Below are positions 8,306 through 15,989 of a stretch of DNA of 21,841 bases, piece after piece; positions within the stretch are counted from its first letter, which is position 1; every line of letters starts with the position of its first letter. Both the position numbers and the translations under genes were made by a program. Location of the stretch: the IMG/VR virus record IMGVR_UViG_3300045999_005621, positions 1-21,841 of that record; one strand, 5' to 3'. A model generated the notes under the pieces. The model did not search any database and was not told the origin of the DNA. It was given only the letters and a program-made list of their open reading frames with translations. This stretch comes from a virus.

Positions 8306-8917
8306 ATGAATTTGAATTTAATATCAAAATATTTTATACCACATCGAGTTTTAGATATTGGTGCAAATATAGGAGAGTTTCATAAAGAATTTAAAACTAT
8401 TTATCCAAATAGCTATGTATTCAGTATAGAGGCATCTAGAGAATGTGAATCCGAATTGAAAAAAATAACAAACGATTATTTGATAGCACTTCTTGCAAAA
8501 GATACCTCTATTTATCAATTTTATAGTAGAAAAGGAAACCCAACATGCACAGGTAATTCTATTTATAGAGAACTAACTCATTTCTATTCGGATGATCAAA
8601 TAGATATTCTTGAAATTGAAAGTATGACCTTGGATGATATATTCACCGAAGATTCAGAGTTTGATGTCATTAAAATAGATACACAAGGATCTGAATTGGA
8701 TATTATTTCTGGTGGAAATAAATTGTGTAGTAAGGCAAATGGTATGATATTGGAAGTATCTTTGACTCCATATAATCAGGATGCACCTTTATATGATGAG
8801 GTTTTATCGTTTATGGATAATTTTGGATTCATAGCCAAAGAAATACTAGATGAATCTTTTAATAACGGTTCACATCAACTTGATATTTTATTTATTAAGA
8901 AAGAGATTAAAAAATGA
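8306..8917 (+). CDS. FkbM-family methyltransferase
   Basis: The ATG at 8306 is chosen because it lies seven bases after the previous stop and the protein then starts just before its first domain motif; the frame is open further upstream within the preceding gene but shows no domain there. The 203-residue product has VLDIGANIGEFHKEF at 15-29 (SAM motif I), VFSIEASRECESELKK at 38-53 (motif II with Glu) and FDVIKIDTQGSELDIISGG at 119-137, the hallmark IKxDxQGxE signature of FkbM (Methyltransf_21) proteins. FkbM enzymes commonly O-methylate sugars. It overlaps the next gene by four bases (ATGA), indicating translational coupling. Confidence 0.85.
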   Translation: MNLNLISKYFIPHRVLDIGANIGEFHKEFKTIYPNSYVFSIEASRECESELKKITNDYLIALLAKDTSIYQFYSRKGNPTCTGNSIYRELTHFYSDDQIDILEIESMTLDDIFTEDSEFDVIKIDTQGSELDIISGGNKLCSKANGMILEVSLTPYNQDAPLYDEVLSFMDNFGFIAKEILDESFNNGSHQLDILFIKKEIKK

Positions 8918-9777
8918 AAATACTAGTAAAGACAATGGGATTTATCGGTGACAATATATTTGCTACACCGATTGCAAAAAAATTAAAAGAGAAACACGGA
9001 AATGATTGTGTAGTTGATTTTCATATATCAATACTTGCACCGTTTGAATTGATACATAATAGTCCATATATTGATAATGTTTATACAAGTGCACCGGATG
9101 AAGATGGATATGATATTGTTCATAGACTGAACCCAATACATAGAAAAGAAACGCCAATTATTCAATTGCAAAAACAATGTGGTATAGAAAACCCAACAAC
9201 TGATTATGAAGTTTATACAAATTCTGCAATAGATTCATTGGTTAGTGCGGCATTTATTGAACACAGAAAAAACAATAAACTACTTTTGGCTTTTCAATTG
9301 AATTGGGAAGAAAAAACTTTTATATTCACAGAAGAAGAATATAAAAAAGGTATTGATGTTCCAGGAAAAGGATATGGCGGTAAACATAGAAATATTGATT
9401 TCATTTTGAATGAACTAAATAAAAATCCAAACTTTATATTGATTCCTGTTGGTAAACCAAATGGCTATGATCAAAGAGTTACCGATGTGACGTGTGTTAG
9501 TGAATTAACATTAACAGCATCAGTAATAAAAGAATGTGATTGTTTTATAGGAACGGAAGGTGGTCTATCTAATATAGCAGCAGGAGTTGGAACCAAAACA
9601 ATACTCACTGGAGATTTTGTTCACCAGTTGTATGGGTGGAACGGTGTTATTGAAAAAAATGAAGATCCAAAATTAGGACCAATATTTTATTTTCCAGAAT
9701 TTGGCCATGTCACACTAAATCCGTATATTACAGACCGAGAAGTTGTTGATAGTATAAACAAACACTTAATTCCTTGA
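8914..9777 (+). CDS. GT9-like (heptosyltransferase-fold) glycosyltransferase
   Basis: This 287-residue GT-B protein is of the GT9/heptosyltransferase type. It opens with MKILVKTMGFIGDNIFATPI (1-20), the GxxGDxxxxTP-like loop of the family. It has the PYIDNVYTS step at 51-59, a strand NFILIPVGKP at 173-182 beginning the second domain, and CDCFIGTEGGLSNIAAGVGT at 208-227, the typical D-x(n)-G-x-x-G-G-x-x-H/N-x-A nucleotide-sugar site. It is shorter than LPS heptosyltransferases (about 320-350 residues), as phage and capsule-locus versions often are. The start overlaps the previous stop (ATGA). Confidence 0.78.
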   Translation: MKILVKTMGFIGDNIFATPIAKKLKEKHGNDCVVDFHISILAPFELIHNSPYIDNVYTSAPDEDGYDIVHRLNPIHRKETPIIQLQKQCGIENPTTDYEVYTNSAIDSLVSAAFIEHRKNNKLLLAFQLNWEEKTFIFTEEEYKKGIDVPGKGYGGKHRNIDFILNELNKNPNFILIPVGKPNGYDQRVTDVTCVSELTLTASVIKECDCFIGTEGGLSNIAAGVGTKTILTGDFVHQLYGWNGVIEKNEDPKLGPIFYFPEFGHVTLNPYITDREVVDSINKHLIP

Positions 9778-9797
9778 TTGTAATTTTAAATGATAAT

Positions 9798-10538
9798 ATG
9801 ATAAAAGAAATAGAAAATTGGTTAATTGAATACATTACAACAAATAAAATGGATTGTTTTGTTGTTGGTATAAGTGGTGGAATTGATTCCGCATTGGTTT
9901 CCACTCTTTGTGCACAAACTGGAATAAAAACATATGTTATTAGTATGCCAATACATCAGAAATCATATCAACTCCAAAGGGCAAGAAATCATGCAAAATG
10001 GTTAGTGGATAGATATTCAAATGTAAAATTTTTAGAATTTGATTTGACAGATGTTTTTGATTTATTTTCTTCTTTGTTTACAGATAAAAAAGAATTATCA
10101 CTTGCAAACTCTAGGTCTAGATTAAGAATGGTAACTCTCTATCAAATAGCAGGTGACAATCACGGATTGGTAGTTGGAACCGGAAACAAAGTTGAAGATT
10201 TTGGAATAGGATTTTTTACCAAATATGGCGATGGTGGTGTTGATATTTCTCCAATTGCTGATTTAACAAAAACGGAAGTTAGAATAACTGCAAAAGAGTT
10301 GGGTATAATAGATGAAATACTTAAAGCAAAGCCAACAGATGGTTTATGGGAAGATGATAGAAGTGATGAAGATCAAATCGGAACATCCTATGAATATTTA
10401 GAGTGGGCTATGGAATTTGATGGTAATTTAAATGAATGTTCCGATGAACAAAAGAGAGCGTTTGAAATTTTTAATAAATTGAACAATTTGAATAAACATA
10501 AAATGGTTTCGATACCAATTTGGAAAAAAAATAAATAA
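9798..10538 (+). CDS. nadE: Ammonia-dependent NAD+ synthetase-like amidating enzyme
   Basis: This 246-residue adenine nucleotide alpha hydrolase-fold protein has the full NadE pattern: P-loop GISGGIDSALV at 24-34, NSRSRLRM at 104-111, GTGNKVEDFGIGFFTKYG at 127-144 then DGGVDISP (145-152), DLTKTEVR at 155-162, KPTDGLW at 178-184, DEDQIG at 190-195 and a C-terminal NKHK (232-235). NadE activates nicotinic acid adenine dinucleotide with ATP and amidates it with ammonia to give NAD+. There is no glutaminase domain. The ATG at 9798 is preferred over an in-frame TTG at 9774 inside the previous stop; neither has a clear ribosome binding site. It sits between a GT9-like gene and a sugar dehydrogenase gene, which raises the alternative that it amidates a uronic acid. 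The family is certain, the substrate is not. Confidence 0.85.
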   Translation: MIKEIENWLIEYITTNKMDCFVVGISGGIDSALVSTLCAQTGIKTYVISMPIHQKSYQLQRARNHAKWLVDRYSNVKFLEFDLTDVFDLFSSLFTDKKELSLANSRSRLRMVTLYQIAGDNHGLVVGTGNKVEDFGIGFFTKYGDGGVDISPIADLTKTEVRITAKELGIIDEILKAKPTDGLWEDDRSDEDQIGTSYEYLEWAMEFDGNLNECSDEQKRAFEIFNKLNNLNKHKMVSIPIWKKNK

Positions 10539-10548
10539 GGAGTTTTAT

Positions 10549-11790
10549 ATGAATGTAGGTTTTATTGGTTTAGGAAAACTTGGTCTTCCATGTGCACTTG
10601 CTGCTGAAAATCACGGTCACACAATATATGGATATGATATTGATGATAATGTTAAAAATATTTTAGATACAAAAAAATTACCTTACAGAGAAGAAGGTGC
10701 TCATGAATTATTACAAAATCACAATATAAATTGGTGTAGTATTTCGGATGTAGTTTCAAATTCAGATATTATTTTTGTCCCAATTCAAACCCCACATGAT
10801 CCGAGATATGAGGGAACAACTAGATTACCGGAAGAAAGAATTGATTTCGATTATAGTTGGTTGAAATCCGGAATGAAATCACTTGCCAAAGAAATTGAAT
10901 CACAAGGTAAAGATAAAATTGTTGTCATAATATCTACCGTTTTACCTGGAACAGTTCGTAGAGAAATAAAACCTTTATTGAATAGTCATGTAAAACTTTG
11001 TTACAATCCTTTCTTCATTGCAATGGGAACAACTATAAAGGATTTCTTATATCCAGAATTTGTTTTGTTTGGGGTTGATGATGAAGGTGCTTATGAAAAG
11101 GCAAAAGAATTTTATTCAACGTTACATAACAAACCAATTTACAAATGTACTATTGAAGAAGCCGAAATGATTAAGGTTACTTACAATACATACATAACAA
11201 TGAAGATATGTTTAGCAAATGTTGTAATGGAGGCATCACATAAATTGAATAATATAAATTGTGATAATGTTATGAATGGTTTATTTATGGCAACCGAAAG
11301 ATTGATTAGTCCAAAATATCTTTTAGGTGGAATGGGTGATGGCGGTGGTTGTCATCCTCGTGATAACATTGCATTATCATGGCTAGCGAAAGAGTTGAAC
11401 ATGAGTTATGATTGGTATGAGAATCTAATGATATGCCGTGAAAATCAAACAGAATGGTTGGGTGATTTGTTTATAGATGAAATGAATAAAAACAGTTTAC
11501 CTGGAGTTATTTTAGGAAAGTGTTTTAAAAAGGAAACTAACTTGACGGTTGGAAGTCCGTCTATATTATTAAAAAATTTGTTAGATGAAAGGGGTGTAAA
11601 TGTTGATATGTTTGATCCTTGGATAGATGATGGGGTTGCTCCATTAGATGAACCAAAAGTCTATTTCATCGGCACAAATCACGATATTTTTATTAACTAC
11701 AATTTTCCGAAAGGTTCTGTTGTAATAGATCCATGGCGTTTTATCAAACACAAAGATGGAATAAATGTAATTCATGTTGGGATTAGTTAA
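10549..11790 (+). CDS. UDP-glucose/GDP-mannose dehydrogenase family protein
   Basis: This 413-residue protein is close to full length for UDP-sugar 6-dehydrogenases, which oxidise a nucleotide sugar twice to a uronic acid. GFIGLGKLGLPCALAAENHG at 4-23 is the N-terminal NAD-binding loop, FVPIQTPHDP at 76-85 corresponds to the conserved VxTP segment, ISTVLPGTVR at 128-137 to STVPxGT, CYNPFF at 151-156 to the NPEF segment, and GGMGDGGGCHPRDN at 260-273 holds the catalytic Cys268 in a GGGCHPRD setting in place of GGSCFPKD. A C-terminal nucleotide-sugar binding domain follows. AAGGAG seven bases before the ATG is among the strongest ribosome binding sites in the window. The substrate sugar is unknown. 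Confidence 0.85.
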   Translation: MNVGFIGLGKLGLPCALAAENHGHTIYGYDIDDNVKNILDTKKLPYREEGAHELLQNHNINWCSISDVVSNSDIIFVPIQTPHDPRYEGTTRLPEERIDFDYSWLKSGMKSLAKEIESQGKDKIVVIISTVLPGTVRREIKPLLNSHVKLCYNPFFIAMGTTIKDFLYPEFVLFGVDDEGAYEKAKEFYSTLHNKPIYKCTIEEAEMIKVTYNTYITMKICLANVVMEASHKLNNINCDNVMNGLFMATERLISPKYLLGGMGDGGGCHPRDNIALSWLAKELNMSYDWYENLMICRENQTEWLGDLFIDEMNKNSLPGVILGKCFKKETNLTVGSPSILLKNLLDERGVNVDMFDPWIDDGVAPLDEPKVYFIGTNHDIFINYNFPKGSVVIDPWRFIKHKDGINVIHVGIS

Positions 11791-11792
11791 TC

Positions 11793-12539
11793 ATGGATGT
11801 AAAAAACTATTTTATTATACCACTTGGAAAATGTAAAGGTGGTTCAAGAAATGAAGATTACACCGATGTATATTCATTATATGAAGAAATGGTTTCCATT
11901 CAAATACAAAGTGTAGTACAGAATGTAAAAAATGTAGATAGAATAATAATAGTTTCCGGTGAATATGAAACAACAGAGGAACTATTCTATGAAGTCTTTA
12001 AGAGAGCATATGAACTTTGGAACAATGAGGAATGTAACATATTATGTTCTGGTGCAGATGTTTTATTCATAAAGGATGTTGATATATTTGGTAAATACGA
12101 AGACTTTACATTATTTGGACCAAACGCGGGTGATGCAGTTATAGATGATGTTCCAATATCACTTGATAGTTTAAGATATTTTCCGTCATCAATGGAAAAG
12201 AATATATTTGATATGGGAATGGATTTGTGGAATGAACAAATTTCAAATTATTTATCTGATGATAAAAAAATAAGTTGGGAATTTGAAATGTTTGTCTTTA
12301 ACAAAATGTTTTATACACAAAGGAATGGAAAGTATCTTGATTCAAATTTGACATTTAATCATTTAGAACAATCAAAAAAATATCACAGACTAATGGTTGA
12401 GGGGTTTGTAGAAAATATATGGAATCCATGTTCGATAGATGATGCATCGGTGTTAATATTCTCAGCAACAAGAGGTCATTTGAATCAATTAAATAAAATG
12501 AAAACATATCATAATCAATATAACAATAAAACCGATTGA
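11793..12539 (+). CDS. Putative GT-A-like glycosyltransferase, unassigned family
   Basis: This is a 248-residue protein without a family signature I can name with certainty. It shows an alternating alpha/beta N-terminal half, with DRIIIVSGEYET at 49-60, a helix, and then CNILCSGADVLFIKDVDIFG at 81-100. An Asp-containing segment after a core strand, followed by a listing of scene-like strands (FTLFGPN), resembles the donor-binding region of GT-A enzymes such as GT8. A WEFEMFVFNKMFY segment about 60 residues later could supply acidic catalytic residues. The start is two bases after the previous stop. Its place among transferases supports a role in glycan assembly, but a non-enzymatic role cannot be excluded. 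Confidence 0.5.
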   Translation: MDVKNYFIIPLGKCKGGSRNEDYTDVYSLYEEMVSIQIQSVVQNVKNVDRIIIVSGEYETTEELFYEVFKRAYELWNNEECNILCSGADVLFIKDVDIFGKYEDFTLFGPNAGDAVIDDVPISLDSLRYFPSSMEKNIFDMGMDLWNEQISNYLSDDKKISWEFEMFVFNKMFYTQRNGKYLDSNLTFNHLEQSKKYHRLMVEGFVENIWNPCSIDDASVLIFSATRGHLNQLNKMKTYHNQYNNKTD

Positions 12540-12546
12540 GGTAATT

Positions 12547-13170
12547 ATGGCTAATAAAATACATCCACTTGCATTTGTAGATTATTCAACTGTAAAACTT
12601 GGTAATAGTAATATCATAGGTCCTTATTGCTACATAACAGGTGATACCGAAATAGGTGATAATAACATATTTCAATCGCATTGTGTTATTGGAACACAGG
12701 CGGAACATCGTGATTACATGAGAGATAATCCAGGAAAAACATATATTGGTAATAACAATATATTCAGAGAGTTTACAACTGTTCATGCAGGTAGTTCGGA
12801 TGAAACGGTTTTATCAGATTATATTGTTATGTTAAGAGGAAGTCATGTCGGACATGACAGTTATATTGGAAAAAAAGTAAATTTATCTTGTAATGTTTTA
12901 ATAGGTGGACACTCTCATATAATGGATGGTGTAAACTTTGGGTTGGGTAGTATGTGTCATCAGTTTAGTGTTATTGGTGCATATTCTATGATAGGAATGG
13001 GATCTGTTATTACAAAAACGAACAAAATAGAACCTGGAAAAATATATGTTGGATCACCCGCAAGATTTCTCAAAGAGAATAAAATCGGTTTAGAAAGAAA
13101 TAATATACAAGAATCTGATTTACTCGATTTGAATTTTGCTTTTAATGCTTTACATAAAAATAGGAATTGA
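12547..13170 (+). CDS. LpxA-like hexapeptide-repeat acyltransferase
   Basis: This 207-residue left-handed beta-helix protein aligns by eye with UDP-N-acetylglucosamine O-acyltransferase (LpxA). N-terminal hexapeptide coils occupy 1-50. NNIFREFTTVHAGS at 70-83 corresponds to the LpxA RESVTIHRGT segment. SHVGHDSYIG at 99-108 holds His100 and His103, His103 matching the catalytic His of LpxA, and further conserved His residues occur at 122 (GGHSH) and 138 (CHQF). The C-terminal helical domain is cut to about 35 residues, so the protein is some 55 residues shorter than E. coli LpxA. It could transfer an acyl or acetyl group to a UDP-amino sugar. The ATG has GAGGT at good spacing. Confidence 0.82.
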   Translation: MANKIHPLAFVDYSTVKLGNSNIIGPYCYITGDTEIGDNNIFQSHCVIGTQAEHRDYMRDNPGKTYIGNNNIFREFTTVHAGSSDETVLSDYIVMLRGSHVGHDSYIGKKVNLSCNVLIGGHSHIMDGVNFGLGSMCHQFSVIGAYSMIGMGSVITKTNKIEPGKIYVGSPARFLKENKIGLERNNIQESDLLDLNFAFNALHKNRN

Positions 13171-13171
13171 A

Positions 13172-13774
13172 ATGAATAAAAATTTAGTGAGTTTTTTAAC
13201 TCCGGTTAGAGCAACTGCTGGAACGTTCATAGAAGACTATTCTTTGGAACAAAATAATGGATTGATTGGTTTGGATTTAATGATAAAAAGTATTTATGAA
13301 AATTCAAAACACAAATCTACTGGAGAATTTTCTTTTGAAATAATACTAAAAATAGATGAAGATGATTGTGATATGATAAGTCATGTAGAAAATAATTACA
13401 CCGATGTTGATTATGTTAAGTGGATTATCAGTAAAAGAAATTCATCCAGTAAAAATGCCCACTATGAGATAATTCATTTGTGGTTAGAGGAATGTTTTAA
13501 TGTATCGAAGCCATCAAAATATTATTGGTTATGGAATCATTCAAATAGGATAATTTCAAATGATTGGGATGATATTTTATTCCATAATGAAGTTATTGAT
13601 ATTCCACTACACCCTACACATCCTAATAGACGTGGTGGAAATTTATTCCCAATAATATCTGAATACCTCGTTGATAAACATGGAACTGTTTGTGGATCAT
13701 CTCCTTTTGATTTATATTGGGAAAGCCATTATAGACTTGGAAGTAAAATAGATAATATAATACTATACTGTTAA
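13172..13774 (+). CDS. Putative GT2-like protein
   Basis: The ATG at 13172 is chosen because it directly follows the previous stop (13168-13170) and has AGGA nine bases upstream; the frame is open further up inside the previous gene, but that part has no support. The 200-residue product starts like a GT2 domain, with VSFLTPVRA at 6-14, a helix at 33-44, then FSFEIILKIDEDDCDM at 53-68 where IDEDD fits the first donor-binding acidic site. The usual second DXD strand is not obvious; NDWDDILFHNEV in the latter half is a candidate. It may be a reduced or divergent glycosyltransferase. Confidence 0.5.
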   Translation: MNKNLVSFLTPVRATAGTFIEDYSLEQNNGLIGLDLMIKSIYENSKHKSTGEFSFEIILKIDEDDCDMISHVENNYTDVDYVKWIISKRNSSSKNAHYEIIHLWLEECFNVSKPSKYYWLWNHSNRIISNDWDDILFHNEVIDIPLHPTHPNRRGGNLFPIISEYLVDKHGTVCGSSPFDLYWESHYRLGSKIDNIILYC

Positions 13775-13783
13775 GGGATAAAA

Positions 13784-14485
13784 ATGATTAAAGTAATATA
13801 CAGAATATCAGACTTTGGTTACAACAAAGTAAAACCGTTATACATTAACAATGCAAATTGTCTACAAAATGCAGTAAGAGTTTTTGGAAAAGAAAACTTC
13901 CATGTTATTGCAGATAATATATCGGAAAAAACAAAACAAATAGTTTGGGATTGTGATATAGAAGATGGACAGATTGATTATGTTTCTGTTGGTCATGGTG
14001 CAGGGACTTTTAATTTGGCATTGGATTGGGCATTGAAACAAGATGAAGAAACGCTTGTTTATTTCCTTGAAAATGATTATATTCACAAATCAAATTCAGA
14101 TAAGATATTATTGGAAGGAATTGAATTGGGTGCAGACTATGTTAGTCTTTATGACCATCCCGATAAGTACATTCCAGCAAATCGTGGTGGTAATAAGTTT
14201 GTTGATGATGACGGTGGTGAGATAACAAAAATATATTTGTCTGAATCTTGTCATTGGAAATTGGCAAATAGCACAACAATGACTTTTGCTGGTAAGGTAA
14301 AGAGTTTGAGGCGAGACGAACATATACTTCGTAAGTGGACAAACATGGGACACTACCCAAGAGATTTTGATATGTTTTTAGAATTAAGACAGAATGGAAG
14401 TGCATTGATGACACCCATTCCTGGTTTTTCAACTCATGGTGAAACGGCATGGTTATCACCATTAACTAATTGGAGTGATGTATGA
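13784..14485 (+). CDS. Putative GT-A-like glycosyltransferase (LYDHPDKY type)
   Basis: This is a 233-residue alpha/beta protein. After an N-terminal strand-helix unit with NCLQNAVRVFGKENFHVIAD at 25-44, it has GTFNLALDWALKQ at 74-86 and LVYFLENDYIHKS at 91-103, which looks like the donor/metal strand of a GT-A enzyme with END in the DXD place. ADYVSLYDHPDKYIP at 117-131 and a late FSTHGE segment are the most distinctive parts. I recall similar DYVxLYDHPDKY proteins among uncharacterised bacterial and phage proteins, without a known function. It overlaps the next gene by four bases (ATGA). Confidence 0.5.
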   Translation: MIKVIYRISDFGYNKVKPLYINNANCLQNAVRVFGKENFHVIADNISEKTKQIVWDCDIEDGQIDYVSVGHGAGTFNLALDWALKQDEETLVYFLENDYIHKSNSDKILLEGIELGADYVSLYDHPDKYIPANRGGNKFVDDDGGEITKIYLSESCHWKLANSTTMTFAGKVKSLRRDEHILRKWTNMGHYPRDFDMFLELRQNGSALMTPIPGFSTHGETAWLSPLTNWSDV

Positions 14486-15195
14486 TAAATTTAATTGATC
14501 ACGAATGGCGTTGGTGGTCACAACACGGAGAAGATGGTGTTCTTGAAAAGATATTTGAAATAGTTCCACCTAAAAATAAACAATTTATTGAAATAGGTGC
14601 ACATTTTCACGAGGCAAATTGTTTAAAGTTGCAACAACATCGAGGGTGGAAAGGTTTTTATTTTGACGATTTCCATGAATTTCTACCATTGGGATTTGTA
14701 AAGGCATGGATAACAAAAGAAAATATAAATAATGTTTTTGAGCAGGTTCACAATGCTGGAATATCAAAAGACTTGGATATTTTATCAATAGATGTGGATG
14801 GTGTTGATTTTTATTTGTGGAACGAATTGGATGAGTCTTGGAAACCTTCATTGGTAATTGTTGAGTGTACACATCAACCGGAAGAAGAAAGATTTGCAGA
14901 TAAAGTAATCAAATATGATGCAAATTTTAGATGGGACAATACAATTTATGCGGGAGCAAGTGCACAAGCATGGGTTAATCTGGCAAAACATAAAGGTTAT
15001 TCTCTGATACATATTGAAAAGTCTGGCATCAATATGTTCTTTTTAAGAAATGATTTAGTGAACGGTCAATTTTTGTATACTAATGATTTGGAAAAACTTT
15101 TGGAACAAGTTGATAGTAAACCGTATGATCCAGATAAATTGAATCGTGAATATGTAACTAGCAAAGAAGTAATAGAAAATAAATTACAAGGTTAA
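14482..15195 (+). CDS. FkbM-related methyltransferase-like protein
   Basis: The 237-residue protein begins with WWSQHGEDGVLEKIFEIV (11-28), the SQxGEDG motif common in a sub-group of FkbM-like proteins from polysaccharide loci. It continues with FIEIGAHFHEANCL at 35-48 and GWKGFYFDDF at 55-64 in the positions of SAM motifs I and II, and DILSIDVDGVDFYLWNEL at 99-116 in the place of the FkbM core strand. Motif I lacks the usual second glycine, so SAM binding may be altered. Nearby GT genes suggest a sugar-modifying role. Family membership is moderately sure; activity is not. Confidence 0.65.
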   Translation: MINLIDHEWRWWSQHGEDGVLEKIFEIVPPKNKQFIEIGAHFHEANCLKLQQHRGWKGFYFDDFHEFLPLGFVKAWITKENINNVFEQVHNAGISKDLDILSIDVDGVDFYLWNELDESWKPSLVIVECTHQPEEERFADKVIKYDANFRWDNTIYAGASAQAWVNLAKHKGYSLIHIEKSGINMFFLRNDLVNGQFLYTNDLEKLLEQVDSKPYDPDKLNREYVTSKEVIENKLQG

Positions 15196-15200
15196 TACAA

Positions 15201-15989
15201 ATGATTTCAGTAATAATCCCATCGTATAGAAATCCAAAGTGTTTAGACATTTGTTTGAAGTCTGCATTAGAAAATCAAACTTATGAGAACGAAATAATAG
15301 TTGTCATAGATGGATTTGTTGAAGAATCACAACACATCATTGATGAATATAGTAATAGAGTTTCATTTATACCATTAGACCAAAACTCTGGTATGCAGTA
15401 TGCACTAAATGTTGGAACATACAATGCAAACAATGAGTGGATTTTGATTGTTAATGATGATAATGTTTTTCCGAAAGATTGGGACACTATTCTTGAAAAA
15501 GACTTTGAGGATAAGTTAGTCATAACTCCAAATCAAATAGAGAGAACACCGAGTATATTTAATTTTGTTACACTTGACTTTGGTGATGTGAATAACTTTG
15601 ATTTTAAAAAATATACCGAAGAAGAACAAAAATATCGTCAAGATTTATCAACTACTGATGGGGAGATATTTCCTTTCATAATGCAAAAGAAATATTATAT
15701 GGCCGTTGGTGGATTTGATACAATATATGATTCACCCTTTATATGTGATTGGGATTTCTTTCTAAAATTAGAATTGATTGATTTGAAGTTTACCAGAAGT
15801 AGAAAATTAAACTTCTATCACTTTGGAAGTATGGCTACAAAAAATGGTTCTGAATCTGACAGGTTTAAGAAAAGTGAAATTGATGCAGTGAATACTTTTA
15901 CATATAAATGGGGATTTAAACCTTTTAGAACAAAAGAAAATTCACATTCACCAAAAGGAAATACTATTAAAGGAATAATATATGAATGA
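15201..15989 (+). CDS. GT2-family glycosyltransferase
   Basis: This is a classical GT2 enzyme of 262 residues. ISVIIPSYRNPKCLDICLKS (2-21) is the opening strand and loop, EIIVVIDGF at 31-39 gives the first Asp, and EWILIVNDDNVFPKDW at 79-94 contains the NDD donor/metal motif. VGGFDTIY at 169-176 and CDWDFFLKL at 182-190 form the acceptor-side GGFD and catalytic-base region (D-W-D in place of the usual ED). The C-terminus ends in a short basic tail. It overlaps the start of the epimerase gene by eight bases. Confidence 0.88.
   Translation: MISVIIPSYRNPKCLDICLKSALENQTYENEIIVVIDGFVEESQHIIDEYSNRVSFIPLDQNSGMQYALNVGTYNANNEWILIVNDDNVFPKDWDTILEKDFEDKLVITPNQIERTPSIFNFVTLDFGDVNNFDFKKYTEEEQKYRQDLSTTDGEIFPFIMQKKYYMAVGGFDTIYDSPFICDWDFFLKLELIDLKFTRSRKLNFYHFGSMATKNGSESDRFKKSEIDAVNTFTYKWGFKPFRTKENSHSPKGNTIKGIIYE

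Noticed and set aside
9774-9797. TTG at 9774 as start of the NadE-like gene
   Set aside because: It has no ribosome binding site and an ATG eight codons later starts the protein normally. The choice stays open because the ATG also lacks a clear site.
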